From Eudorina sp. 2006-703-Eu-15 (Eukaryota; Chlorophyta; Chlorophyceae; Chlamydomonadales; Volvocaceae): 64,000 bases of DNA. The notes under the pieces are model-generated. The model did not search any database. It had not been told where the DNA came from and saw only the letters and a program-made list of their open reading frames with translations. The stretch spans positions 928,001-992,000 of the forward strand of contig BDSI01000027.1 in the NCBI GenBank assembly GCA_003117195.1, in the 5' to 3' direction. Positions 23,085-39,826 of the stretch are shown here, one piece after another. Both the position numbers and the translations under genes were made by a program. Position 1 is the stretch's first letter, and every line of letters starts with the position of its first letter.

Positions 23085-23894
23085 TCGTTACCTGGTTTAT
23101 TGTACGACACCAACCAACCACGTGTCGTACAAGTGATGTGTACAGGAGGCTTTGACCGCAGGATGGACTCTTGGAGATCGGGGCGGATTTATGTGCATAT
23201 GCATGCCATTGTGCAAACGCCTTACTATGTCCGAGCGCATGCATGCCGTATGGCCCCGCAGTTCCGCCGCGTAAGTGGATGAAGGTCTGTCCATGACTTT
23301 AACCGCATCACTGTTGGCTGCACCCGGACGGTACCGTATATGACCACATATGTTACAAGCGAAGTCGTTCCCGTCCTGAACCCGGACAGAGATGTGTACA
23401 TGTGCACTGGACGTCGGCGACAAAAATGAGGCTCGTTGTACTAGTTCACATCGATGATTAACGCCTGCAGGTACAATCAGTACATCGGGCTGTTTGGCCT
23501 GTTCATCTGTTGCTCACAACGCGCCAAACCGCAAACGCACAATACGACACCCACGCCATACCATGTTCAGCCGTGTCCTTGCATAATATAACTTACTGCA
23601 CATAGTGGTAGCTTTGGCACAACTTGCACCGGGAAACATGAGGGCCGCTAGACATGGGTTCCCCTGGAGGGCAGCGATTATCCCTTTATGGGGTCTGCTG
23701 TACCAACCAATCACAACGCAGGTAACTGCTTGCCAGAAGCAAGCGCATTCGGTCCTGTGCATCGACATAAACCAATGCAGCAACAAGTATGACCACCAAT
23801 CATCTAGCAGATGCCGCCTTTCGAAGCCTGCCTTCCTGACAGAAGCCGTGCCCCCAGAGCAGTGTTGGCCATTGGCGCAGTCAACAGCAAACCG
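23085..23894. other. Intergenic stretch between convergent genes, with a hairpin
   Basis: This lies between the 3' ends of the RecQ gene (+) and the bZIP-like gene (-). TTGTACGACAC at 23100-23110 and GTGTCGTACAA at 23122-23132 are perfect 11-bp inverted arms with an 11-bp loop, starting 16 bp after the RecQ stop codon. Apart from that I see only short unsupported frames. Confidence 0.55.
23100..23132. repeat. Perfect 11-bp inverted repeat (hairpin) after RecQ stop
   Basis: The arms TTGTACGACAC and GTGTCGTACAA flank CAACCAACCAC. The transcript could form an 11-bp stem with an 11-nt loop in the RecQ 3' untranslated region. A role in RNA stability or 3' processing is only a guess. Confidence 0.7.
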
Positions 23895-25860
23895 TCAGAC
23901 GCTCACGCCCGCCGCTGCCGCCGCCAGCATTGTCGTGTTCGGGAAGAACGGGTACGAGTGCACCGCCGCGCGGCTCATCTGGACGATACTAAAGATCTTG
24001 CCGAAGACGAAGGCTCGCACCAATAGATGCGCGGCGCCCTCCTTCCGCAGGTTGCGTTCCAGGGCGGGCAGCACCTCCGCCTCGGGCGGCACCTGCAGCC
24101 CACCCAGGCCCACCGCGGTCTGCTTGTCCGTGTGCAGGGCCGTTGACAGGTGCGCCTGGATGGTGCGCCGTTCGGTGAAAATGCGGCGCATGATGCCGCT
24201 GAACAGCTCATACACGGCGCACATCTCACGCTCCTGCTCGTCCGTCAGTTTGAGCGCCTGGAGCACTCGCAACCAGAAGCCCGGCTCGGGTGCCGCCAGC
24301 GCATCCGTCTCAAGATGTGTCTGGGGAGGAGGGCAATCGCACACAGATCAGGAATTCAGGATGGCATTTTAAATGGGGCAACTGGCAGTCGCAAATTCAA
24401 TCTCAGCGCAGGGCATCAGTACTGGCCCCTCTTGAGGATCCATTCGGCATGAAGGCTGATTTAAGCGCCAGCCGTCATACAACGAATTTTCCCCCAGATC
24501 CCCTAATGCACATGACACGGCACCGCGGCACCTGCATCGTGCAAGCTGCCCATGACCGCACGTCCCCCCTCTCTCGACAGGCTGACTCAGCATCCTGCAC
24601 ACTTCTAGCACCGCCGGCGCCGCCACAACCCCACAAGCCCACCCGCCCATGTCACGCATCACCTGCAGCACGACCAGCATTGTGTCCGGGGCCAGGAGTG
24701 ACGCACGGCGGCATGTGCCGGAGATATCCGCTGTGATGTGCTTCAGCCGGCAAGCTGTCGTCTCGTCGACCGGGTTGGCCTCCAGCGACAGCAGCAGTGA
24801 GGACGCCTCGCAGACGAACGCCTTCCATAGGGCGCCCAATTCCAGTCGCCCGATTGCGCGCACGCTGCGGACCACACATTTTGCAGCCATGGTTGGGACG
24901 CCGCGTCTCGCATTTGATGCTATGCCCTTCCCCCCGCCCCGGACCGACGGCATGCACGGTCACCGCAGTGAACGTCGTGGCCATGTGGGGCAATGACCTG
25001 GCTACGCTCTGCATCACAAGACACGCAACTGTATCTGTACGCTACCAAACGGTTTGCGGAATACAGGCAGGTGCTGGTGCGATCAGCTGACGCCGCGGAG
25101 CTGCAAGGCGCCCGCGCCCGTGGTGCAATGGAACAGGTGGCACCCTTCTTTGCCCTCTGCCCCTCCCCGGAGCGGCTCAGCGGCTCTTACTTGATTTCTC
25201 TGCCTGCTTGCATACACTCGGGCGACAGCAACATCTGCATGCTGCCCGGCGCGAAGACAGCCCGGGCTGTTGTCCCTGTGAACTCCGGCTGCATCCAGAC
25301 AGCGTCGGCTTGCGCAACCGATTCGACTCCAGCCGCCGCGCTGCCAGGCAGTGACGGCATGGGCCATGGTGTTTTAGTTGTCTTTCCCTCCCGCACGATG
25401 CGGAGCTGGAAGTCCCGCAGCATCACGGCGTCGGCAAGAATCTTGCTTTTAAACTTGAGCTCCTTGTTACGCTGCAGCAGAGCCGCAAATTGCTCCATCT
25501 TCGAGGCGGCGAGGGCTTCAAGCTCCTTAACCTGAGGAGGGCACGAGACCCTGTAACGCGGGTCTGCGCCCCAGGGGTCACGCACGGACGCCTCACCTTG
25601 TCAGCATCGCGCTGTCGCTTCTGGCGATTGCCAGATCCTAAATTTGTTTGACTCTGATCCTGTTTCACGCAAGTCGACTGACAGGCTGGCCCATCCTGCA
25701 AAACCCCAAAATCTTGCTGCACACGCATTCCTCCTTCAGCTTCAGTACCAATAAAGCGTTGAAGTTCATATCTTTGGTCAGAGCCTTCCCCCTCCAGGTA
25801 GGCGAACAAGTCGCGGAGCAGCCCTTCGTCTAAGTCATCATCGTCTGCATCTGCTAACAT
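23895..25860 (-). CDS. bZIP-like coiled-coil protein
   Basis: Five minus-strand exons, 25860-25597, 25531-25191, 25100-25041, 24864-24663 and 24320-23895, join into 430 residues. The N-terminus is very acidic (ADADDDDLDEGLL). At about residues 76-130 it reads NRQKRQRDADKVKELEALAA and continues KMEQFAALLQRNKELKFKSK. This is a basic patch followed by heptads, similar to a bZIP basic region and zipper, but the basic part is short and the canonical N-x7-R spacing is not clean. The C-terminal 200 residues are helical (EQEREMCAVYELFSGIMRRI), followed by a stretch ending in SV. It may be a nuclear DNA-binding factor of the bZIP type. Exon 3 is only 60 bp and was placed by phase, so it is the weakest part. 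The gene is convergent with RecQ. Confidence 0.66.
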
Positions 25861-27487
25861 AATTCTTTTCAGTTCATTTACATCAAATTGTGTGGATGAA
25901 AGCGTTCACCATGCAAGTGTGCGGAACGACAGTGTGACGCCACGGTGTTACTATCCGCAGCGGACAAACGCGCCCGTGTCCTGTAATGTAAGCCTCGCAT
26001 GAACATAAGGCAGCGAGGGACAGGTCCCCTTGGTGCAACGGCTTTTGCAGGGCCTTATGCACACGGTATGGTTATGTGAGGTGTGTGTCCCGCCACCAAG
26101 CCACGTCGTCCTGGCACGCTCCCCTACACAGCCAATGCCGACACGGTTCCATACAAACGGTGATATGGGCGGAAGCTATTTTGTAACGCAGCCACTGGCG
26201 GTAGAAGGTGGTAGACCTAACGCAAGCCGCATTGTGCCCCACAACCTGGCGAAAGCACTGCATTTCAGCAATGTTTTTTCTCTGTTGGGGGATGTTTATG
26301 ATACCTTACTGTGTCCGATACGATGAGACGGCACTTAAGGGGGATACGGGACATACCGTACATGGCATGTTCCAAAAGGGTAGTCCATACCACCGCATGG
26401 GGCATGGCATGCTCAAAGTACTTCATGTAGTGCGCCTACAACCCGCCCTATCCTACCACATCTTATTTCAGCTTACTTCTTTGCTTGCAGGTGGCATGAC
26501 AAGAGCAGGGTCCAGCTTTGACCTTGTTTCACAGGAATGTATGTCTCTACGCAAAGCGTTTAAGCTACGGTTGCAGGTGGCTGCCGGTAACCCACGGCCA
26601 GGGCTCCAGCAGCAATGGAGGGAAACGGTAAGTGGTGTTAATGAGTTCAGTCGGGATGAAAGCCATGTTCAGGCCGTGGCGCGCCAGCCCGTTGAGGGTC
26701 TTTCGGAACCTTCCGTCAGCTGTGAGCTGTGAGAAACCCTTCGCATGAACAGCAGCCCAGCCCAGGATAGCAGCAAACTTTCTGCTTCCTGCTTCCGGCC
26801 GTTGCGCCACAAACCGTTACATCCACTGCACGTCGACCATTTGCACCACACATGCGTCGGGAACATGTCGAATGAAAACGGCGGCATGCGGTGCGTCAGA
26901 AGACGCAACGCATGAATGTCCGATGCTTCAGAGTTCGTGGCCATGCATTATTATTAGGATGTTACAGCGGACCCCGCGGGTCATCGGTGACAGCCCCGGC
27001 GACAGCCGAGGCTTCCTCACCATACACTGGCCATGCATGATGTCTAAACCACGCGACCACCTGCCCCATGGCTCGAAACTCAGCAGTAACAACCTCATGT
27101 GTTGTACCTCTGTTCAACGTTACTGTTCGTGGATTCCACTGAATACTGCACCTTGAGTACGACTACCCTTGACGTGCGTTCGGAGACATTCGGAAACCGT
27201 GCCAATCTGGCTTTTACGAGACGCTATGAGAATACCCGTCCGTGTTCGGTTTCTGGAATCGTCGCGTCCTACTGCGGCTGCATTGCAGCGCGTCTGTGCA
27301 ATGCATCCTATTCCCACACGGTATCAGTGCACACAAGTAAAGCTGTACAGACCCGTGCTATATACAAAAATGAGGAGGGGCTGAAATGATAGCAACAGAA
27401 GCAGTCACGCCGTTGACGAACCCACGACTCGCAGTACCTCGTTCCTAAGCATGTTATGGCCCTGCCAGCCATCCAAGTAAGAACTGG
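25861..27487. other. Intergenic stretch with no convincing gene
   Basis: This 1.6-kb stretch lies between the bZIP-like gene start (-) and the TORTIFOLIA1-like gene end (-). It should hold the promoter of the former and the 3' end of the latter. A degenerate X-end remnant of the dispersed repeat sits at 26958-26989. Open frames up to about 170 codons occur, such as 26208-26732, but they show no splice support, domain or codon pattern like the neighbours. Confidence 0.45.
26958..26989 (-). repeat. Degenerate X-end remnant of the dispersed repeat
   Basis: GATGTTACAGCGGACCCC, followed by GCGGGTCATCGGTGA, resembles the X terminus (CGTTACAGCGGACCCC then AAGGGATCAACGGTG) with several substitutions. 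It is probably an old, decayed copy. Confidence 0.5.
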
Positions 27488-30400
27488 CTAGCCCTGGCCG
27501 CGGGACATCGGCCTGTTAGATGGGCTCGCCATGGCGGCGAAGTCCCGCTGCAGGTCCGACCATTGCCCCATCAGCGTGCCCATGGATACCAACTTCCCCG
27601 ACCTGGCCACCTGGGAGCCTCGAACAACGGCAACGCGTGGAGTCACCTCGGACATATCGGCCGGCTCCTTCACGGGCGACTGGGAAGATGCCGACACCAA
27701 GGGCGTGGTCGCGTGGATGCTGGAAAAAGCTGTCGGCGCAACTGGTGCCCGCTCGCCGTCCAACTGCTTGGGCAGGCCGACCCCTGCCCCCAACGAAATC
27801 TCCTGAGGTGGAGCGGTGCTCGTGGAGTAAGCGCTCGCATGTGATGGCGATGCAAGGTAGACGGGCTGCTGCGCTGGTTGCGGCTGGCTGAAGCGGTGCC
27901 CGGCGGCCACTGGAGAGCCGTCCGGAAGCGACCAGTGAGTTTTGAGTGTGTTGACCAGCAGCGAGATCCGGTCGTTTAGCTGCCAGGGCAAGGGACGGGC
28001 AGACACCAAGGTTGCCGATACAATCATCCCTTACAGCATGCAGTGAGCCCAACGTGTGCCATGCAGCCTAGGAGTTCGGGCGTGTGGCGCAGCTGGGCAT
28101 GCCACATCCGGAGACGTGCGTGACAGGTTGGCTCCAACGCAAGGCCACGGCAAAGCGAATCCATGCGGTTGCCTAGTCTCTGGGCTCACATTGTACAATG
28201 TCCGTGAGCTTACCGAGGAATCGGTGACGGCGGCTTGCGCGGTGCGAAGCGCGGCCACCAGAGTGCCACGCATTTCCGGCGGCGTTTCGAAAGCCGTGTT
28301 TTGCTCATCCGCAAGGCGCCACAACCACGGCATCATGCGCGACAGCATAGGTCCATCCTGCGAACATGGCAAGCATTAGCAGCACGCGCCACCCATCCCG
28401 AGTAAGAAAGAACGGCCGACAACCATGCCTATGGCTTGGTTGAAAACGAAGCATCCGGATGGTCTCGTTAATAATGCTGTAATTGCCTACTTCCCCAGCC
28501 AACCAATCCCGAAGAGATACCGTACTCGCCCCTGGCGGGCTTCTACTCTGTCAAACGTTGGCGGCCGTCACATTCTCACCGCGCGCGCCTGCTGCAGGTT
28601 AGCAATAAACGCCGCAAGCAGTTGTGCGGACAGCTCGGGACCCAGATCGCCCCAAATCGGGCCCGTCCGCTGCATCAGGCGCAGCAGGTGCATGTCGCTG
28701 ACGCGCCCAATCGCCAGCACCTCTCGGTATGCCTGCTGCACGTCGGAGGACCCCGCCCCTGACCCGCCGGGGGGCAGCTCCAGCGCTGTGTTGCTGGCCG
28801 CAGCCTCCTCGAAGATGGGCGCTATCAATGGCGAGCCCGGACGAATAGTTCGAGACATCCAGGACACCTCCGCCTCGACTGGAGACTCTTCTTCCGTGCT
28901 GAGCTGCTCCTGCCGCTGCTCCTGCTGCTTTCGTTGCTGCTCATCTTGCAGCGCCGATGACGCGACCAGCGATTGGGCGGTTTGTAGCGCCGCTTCGAGA
29001 CCGCTGACCTTGGCCTGATGACGACGTGAAGAGGGCGCGGGGGAGGGCGTATGAGACAAGACCGGACTCGAGTGTAGGGCGTGATCCATGCGCAATACTC
29101 GCGTGCAGACTACTGAGTCGGCCCTGTCCGCTGAGTCTGCAGGCGTCTTCACCTTGGCCAACCACGCCATGTATCAGGTGTGGAGTGCACCACGATCAAG
29201 GTACTTTGCACCCCCTAATCCCTTTGACTATGACTCCCAAAGCACAGAACGACTTGCAGCTTCTCTTGTCAGCGAAGACCCGCGTTCCGGGGGGCAGTGA
29301 CCGTTCAGCACACATGAACCACATACCTGAAGCCCTGCTACGGTCTGCCTATTTTGTTCTGCCATGGAGTTGAAGGCCTCCAGGAGCTGCCGCTGCTGCT
29401 GCTCCAGACTGCGCAGCCGCTGCTGAGCCGCCAGCCACTCCTCAACCGGGACTGACATCGATGCTTCGCTGTTCGAAGTTGTAGGAGCCGGCGGCCGTGG
29501 TGGCCAGACCACAGCTTCCGGAGGCGGGGCTGACGTTGAGTTCGAGGCTACGACCGCGGCCTGGCTGGCATACTCTGGGGCGGCCAGGGCTGCGAGCGCA
29601 GCGCCTGACAGCGGTTCTGCACGACGGCATATGTTCGTGGGGATGAAGGATGCGAGAACGCACGACGTGTCAGTACCCTGCAATGGACTTTCAGCCAAGC
29701 AACTGAGATAACGCAGCAGTTGAGAGAAAGCGTACGTACGGAAAGTATGCAGGCGTAGACGAGGCCGTTGCTGATATCCCAGTCAACACTGCCCCCTGGT
29801 ACATGTGCCAACGGCATTCCCGTTATTGTAAAACTGCCCAGATGGCACCTCACCCAGTACATGGTCCGAGAACGTGGGCGGACCGCCGTAGCCCAGCAGA
29901 GCCACCGCATCGTCCTCCAGAGAGAGATTACGGAGCAGTTCATCGGGGACACCCAGCGCCCCCGACGGCTGCGAGCAGGGTGTCGAAGCGTAAAGCAAGC
30001 CCAGAACAAACCCGGTCACGCCCAGCACTCGTTGACGAAGTAGGGGGGCGGGGTGCAGAAAGGGGGACCTGGAGAGCTGCGGGAGTCACCTGAATACTCG
30101 CGCAGCTTTTGTGTGCTTACCGCCAGCTTACCTTGTCGCGAACATAGTTCATAACTGCTATCAGAAACCCGTGTACATATTTGGACCTTCGTACTGCTCC
30201 TAGGAACCTATCCGTGCAGGCACCAGAAGCGCAAATACAAGGCCGATCTGACCCTGAACACCATGCACAGATGTACGTACCAGCCGGTCCACAGGAGGCA
30301 CCCGCCCTCCTGCCCTGGAGGTTGAGGTTTCCGAGGACTTGGACTGCTGCCGTGACACCCGGCGACTACCCGGCTGCTCCTCCGGTGGTGCGAAATCGTG

Positions 30401-33400
30401 TCCAGCAGCCCTGCAAGTCAGTGCGAAGTACAACAGCATCGGCGAAACGTTGCAAAAGAGGAATGCGACAAGGCCATCTGTTGCATGGGCATTTACAAGT
30501 GCGTCCTTCGGTTCCAGGTCTCGCCTTAGGCACTGTGACATCAATGCCCTTCACGCAGCCAACAACAGTACAAACGCCCTTTGCGCTCCGCCCAGTCACA
30601 TGTCCCCACACTTGCAGCCAAGCGAGCTGTTTGTACGTCACGGGGGATCTTACCGAGCCATGACCGCCTCCGCCAACTCAGGCTCGGAGGGCTGCGCCAG
30701 CCCTGCGTCCGGCATCTCGCGTGCTGATCCGGGCAGCGGCTCTGAATCCACGCCTCCTAGGTAATGTATCGAAACCACATCCCCATCCCGGTGAGCTGCG
30801 CGGAAACGCTCTGACACGGAGCCTCCGCGTGCGAGCATGGGGGAGGAGCGGCGCTCTGGTGGCGTAGCGACGCGGTCTGGCGGTGGTGAGTTACCAGCGC
30901 GCGACTGCGGCTGGCCGGAGCGGGGTCGGCGACTGGGGCTCACAGCGGAGCGGCGCACTGGGGACTTACGGCCGGGCACGAGCGGGCCGGGGCCCGCTGC
31001 GTCGGCGGCGTAGGCGGGAAGAGTAAACGTGCTGGTTGCCACGGGGAGATGAAGATCTGCGGGGTGGTGTGGTCAACACGAACGGGATGGGCGAATCACA
31101 ACGGCGCGCAGTGACGACTATCACTACCAACGACGGTTAGTAGTGATAGCCCACCCGTAATGGACATCAACGAACATATTCATAATTGCGCTGTCAGCAG
31201 CGAGCATCGGACACGGTAGCAACGTCTTACCGAAAGCCTTCTGTGACCGCACCTTGGCCGTTCTTCATCATAATGTGCGCCGGCCAACCCGCAGCGCTTC
31301 CGCCCGTGCTGCCATAGTCGTGCAGCGCCTCGAGAACCGCCAGCGCATTCCGAGCCACGTCCCGTACCTCCCGCACCTTGCAGGCAGCGTTCACACGGAT
31401 TTAATGGACAGGCACAGTTGATTACCGAAGACAACATGTTGCAAATTATCTTATGCATCGGCGCAATAATGCAGCGGAGCTGGGCAGAGATACGGTACAG
31501 CGGGCCCGCATGAAAAACGAGTCACATAATGGACATCCTAATCACCAGCACACGCCACAGGTGGCGGGTCACTCAGCCGACTGTGAGCCTAAAATACGGT
31601 GCTTATTTGTTCCGGCTGGCATGCAAATCTCCAATACGCACTTTCTATTTCCGCGCATGAACGGTGGGTGAATGACAATAATGCACGCGCTGGCCGAACG
31701 AGTCCTTTGGCTACAGACGCATGCACTGAATGTCACGGGGCCCCAGCAGCATGCATGGAGTGCCCCACGCCGCCGCGCAGCGCTGTCCCGCCTTACTCTC
31801 CACCCACGCCCACCTTATCGAATTTGCACGACTCCAGCGCCCGGATAGCCCGCCCCACTATGCTCTTCGGGTCACTGCGCGTCCAGCATCCGTCCAGCTC
31901 CATGATTGGGCCCAACAGCAAAGCGGTGGACCGCAGCATGTCCGCCGCCGCCAGCCTCACCGGCCAGTCCGGTCGCGAGAGGGCTCCCGCCACACCGCTG
32001 CCGATTGTGCCCGATGAGCTGGCCACGGACTGCGGCGCAGGCTGACCGATCAGTGCGGAGAAGACAGGAAAGAACGCCGCGGGTCCACTCTGCGGGGCGC
32101 ACGCCGTTCGGGCCGCTTATCATTTGAACGTCCGCCCGGCCCCGACGGGAGCGTCCTTCCAAACAGAGCCGTACATGGGCGCACCACCAGGCAAGTCCAC
32201 CACAGATGGCGGTATGGTGCCAAACAACGCCTGGGCGCACAATATCATGGCTATTGCGGCCGCAGGCTTTTGCCCCAACACATTTTCCGCGAAGGTCAGC
32301 TTTATTATGCTGATCGCGGAATGGCAGGCGCAAGATGCAGAGGTTACGCTCATTCATGCAGGCCCAACCCCAATACGGCGCCGGTGCCAGGACCATCACC
32401 GGTAGGACGACTGGCGCAGTACCCCATCTCCCGTCCTACGCTGGCCTTAACGCCGAAAGTGTCACTATGAGGCATCCATACCCATTCCAGCCTTGGCTAC
32501 ACGTGCCTTCATGAGGCCGACCGGCTCCCCACTGGCGGGGTCCGACCGCGCTATCGCCGCCAGTAGTGCACTCGGCGCCTGGAAGGACCCACTGTTCAAC
32601 TTCCGAACCAGATCCCGGGCGAGCGAGGCGTCCAGGGTGCCCAGGTAGGGCGCAGCCTACCACAGAGGCGTGGGGCGTTGAAGGGCACACAGAGCTTGGA
32701 CGACACCAGCAACCCATCGGAGATCGACTCGGTTACGAGGTCCCCACAGTATCGCCCTAGTGGCGTTCACAGAGGACACACGACCAATGAAATTACCATT
32801 TCGCCCGCGTTGGGCGCACGGCTTCAGCTTCGCTGCTGCGTGGCAGAGGCGAATACTATCGACCCCGAATCCCCGGTACGTTTGCTCCAGCACCGAACGC
32901 ATCCGCGTAAAGCGGGTGCATTGTGCAGGGTGACTGAAATTCCCTGGTGCCGCCTCCTCTCCCTGACCGCCCAAGTTTACTTGGCCGAGGGCAGCGCAGG
33001 CCGCTGCGTTCAGCTCCTTCTTCTGCTCAGCCAGGCACTCGAATATGAGCTTCACCACAGGGTTGCCGAGGTTGCCCTGCTGCGCACCGTTCATCTCCAC
33101 CTGCGCGAGGCCCTGCGCCACCACCGACAGGGCTTCGGCGCTTGCTTCGCGAACGCCCGTGTCTGGATCCTGTGCGGTGAGGGAAGCCACACCGTGTCGT
33201 CTTTACGCAAATACCTAATTGGTAACGCGTGGCCCATCCGCGGATGAAGCTGCACAGGATTCAAATCAGGCGGTGGAGTCAACTCAAAACGAACTACGCC
33301 GATACAGCTGCCATGCAACATTTAGGAACACCAGGGCCCATGCCATCACACGGTTTCCTCGTCTGCCATAGCACCGTCGCACAGCCAGAACTCGTAACAA

Positions 33401-34096
33401 AATGGCCTTTCAGATACCTGAAGAGATTTGCGCAGCTGGGCTAACATTCTCCCAACGTGTGGTGGTTGAAGCGCAAGCTCATGCAGGGGACAGGAGTCGC
33501 TGGCGAGTGCGCCGATCGCACGAGCACATTCCTGCACATTGGGTTTAGGGTTGGCCATCACATACGTGAGGTGTTTTACAGGATTGGGAGAACGTAACTA
33601 AGCCAATGCCTGTTCTGCCAAAATGCCACACCGTACGTCTCCCAGCGCAACCGAGAGATCACATCATTGTAATCTGTGGCATACTGACCTTGCGTGCGTA
33701 GACTTTATGCTCGGATCCTGTTGAACAAAGGCAGCTGACGAGGATGGGGAGCCCTTCCTGGTCGATGTTCTACAGCACAGCGGGTGTCGTGACGCGTAAA
33801 GCTACCTATGTTAAGCTATATGGAAGTTTCCCCCCTCCCGCGCGGGAGTCCATCTTCACCCCTGTGCTTACAAGAACGAGGGACAGAAGGTCCTCGGCTG
33901 CAGCCTTCTGGGTGTCCCTGTCGTTCATCCGCGACAGAACCTGGCCAAAAGTGTGCCCCAGTCCAACCGTCAAACCTGCGTACTTCATATGAGCTTGGAT
34001 CGGAGACTTTGCGGCGCTCACCTGGACAATTCGCTCCTTCTTCAAAATTTTACTCGCTGTCGGGGCCGTTGGCCCGGACACCAGGCGGGGGGCCAT
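27488..34096 (-). CDS. TORTIFOLIA1/SPIRAL2-like HEAT-repeat microtubule-associated protein
   Basis: Plant TORTIFOLIA1/SPIRAL2 proteins bind microtubules through N-terminal HEAT repeats. Fourteen exons: 34096-33872, 33769-33689, 33531-33418, 33169-32981, 32656-32501, 32089-31814, 31376-31253, 31056-30654, 30410-30281, 29968-29854, 29616-29327, 29014-28580, 28357-28214 and 27979-27488; about 1,057 residues. Family signs are SRMNDRDTQKAAAEDL near residues 56-70, EGLPILVSCLCSTG, DPDTGVREASAEALSVVAQG, ELNAAACAALGQ, SGSFQAPSALLAAIAR and RPDWPVRLAAADML, the usual HEAT order. The middle is Ser/Pro/Arg-rich. A coiled coil follows (LAAQQRLRSLEQQQRQLL), then a helical C-terminal part (FIANLQQARAV, LNDRISLLVNTLKTHW). 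The end of exon 5 is uncertain: a GTAGCC donor keeps phase but is weak. The gene is divergent from MCM6, 400 bp away. The family is inferred from repeat pattern, not from a search. Confidence 0.75.
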
Positions 34097-34496
34097 GTTG
34101 AGATGTTTAGCTGCACGACTAAATTATACGCACAGCTGATAGATATTGTTGGTTATCATAATATGTGGCATGAACTTTGGCGAGCCAGGTTTCAGATAAA
34201 GTGGTACTCCAACATTTTGGTATTAACTCAGGACCTTTTTTTAAAATCAGTCGAAGGATGGTCGAAACTGTTTCCTACCGCTGCTATCCTCTGTGCACCT
34301 TTAGCTTTGGAACGAGCGGTTTGTCGGTTTGGACTGGCGTACGGCCATTCTGTGAGTTTTGCCTAGGAATCCTTGTTGCTCGAATTGTATCGACTTCGTT
34401 CACCGGTCAGTTGTCTAACGAATACGTTGACATAGCTTGACGACCTGCCGGTCTTGTTTATCTATACTTGACGTTTGTGTTCCCGCCATTTCAACC
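34097..34496. promoter_or_regulatory. Shared divergent promoter of the TORTIFOLIA1-like gene and MCM6
   Basis: Four hundred bases separate two divergent start codons. The sequence is noticeably AT-richer than the coding DNA on either side. GTTCCCGCC at 34479-34487 matches the E2F/DP core (TTTSSCGC, here GTTCCCGC, seven of eight). It stands 10 bp before the MCM6 ATG. E2F control of MCM genes is well established in plants and animals; binding here is an inference. Confidence 0.5.
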
Positions 34497-39180
<4,684 letters not shown>

Positions 39181-39826
39181 TCTGATGCACTCCCTCCACT
39201 TTTCGTGTGGGGTTGAAAGGGGTTGAAAGGGTGGGTCTGCCGTGGTTGACGTAGACGTCGTGGTGTGTAGCAGGAGGTATCTGTATCTCACTTCGGTTTA
39301 AACAGTGCTTCTTAATTATTGCGCGAATAACTGCAGTAAAGATGCGCGTGTCGGGTGCAACGTTACGACGAACGCCGGCTTTGCCGCCCCAGCTTTCATC
39401 AATCGTTGTCGAACGAACTATGATATGTAATTTCTCCAGCCAGTCGCTGAAATCCGCTGATCGATTTGGTATCCGGGACAGCCAAGCCTGGTCCATTTGG
39501 TGTCCCGGCGGCTGCGTTGTAATAATCCTGATATAAATTCGTGACCATTCCACAAATCCTTACAACGCTCACTGTTCTGACATGGTAATGTGCACTATAA
39601 ACTCAGATAAGATGTTTGCCTGCTGATCGCTGCACGACCAGTACAGTACAACGACAAAAGAATTTGGTGTGCAGACATGCCCCGTCGACATATTTTAACA
39701 TTCTATCGCCTTAGGTTTCCGCTCAAATTACGGGAAACCTTTTCTTGTTTTTAAATAGTGACGGTGCGATTCAATTTGTAGACTTTTTCGAGGCGAATTC
39801 CTTTGAAACTCTAAGCATAATAAGGA
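39181..39826. promoter_or_regulatory. MCM6 3' end and TOP1 upstream region
   Basis: This 646-bp gap separates the tandem genes MCM6 and TOP1. A TGTAA at 39426-39430 could be the MCM6 poly(A) signal. Near 39211-39232 the unit GGGGTTGAAA is repeated twice. AGGTTTCC at 39713-39720 and GGAAACCT at 39733-39740 form an 8-bp inverted repeat, about 90 bp before the TOP1 ATG. The right half is AT-rich, as expected for a promoter. Confidence 0.45.

Noticed and set aside
26208..26732. Open frame of 174 codons in the gap at 25861-27487
   Set aside because: No domain, no phase-consistent neighbours and no codon bias like the real exons; probably chance.
30181..30663. Plus-strand open frames across 30181-30760
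   Set aside because: They run antisense to exons 8 and 9 of the TORTIFOLIA1-like gene, which join in phase on the minus strand.
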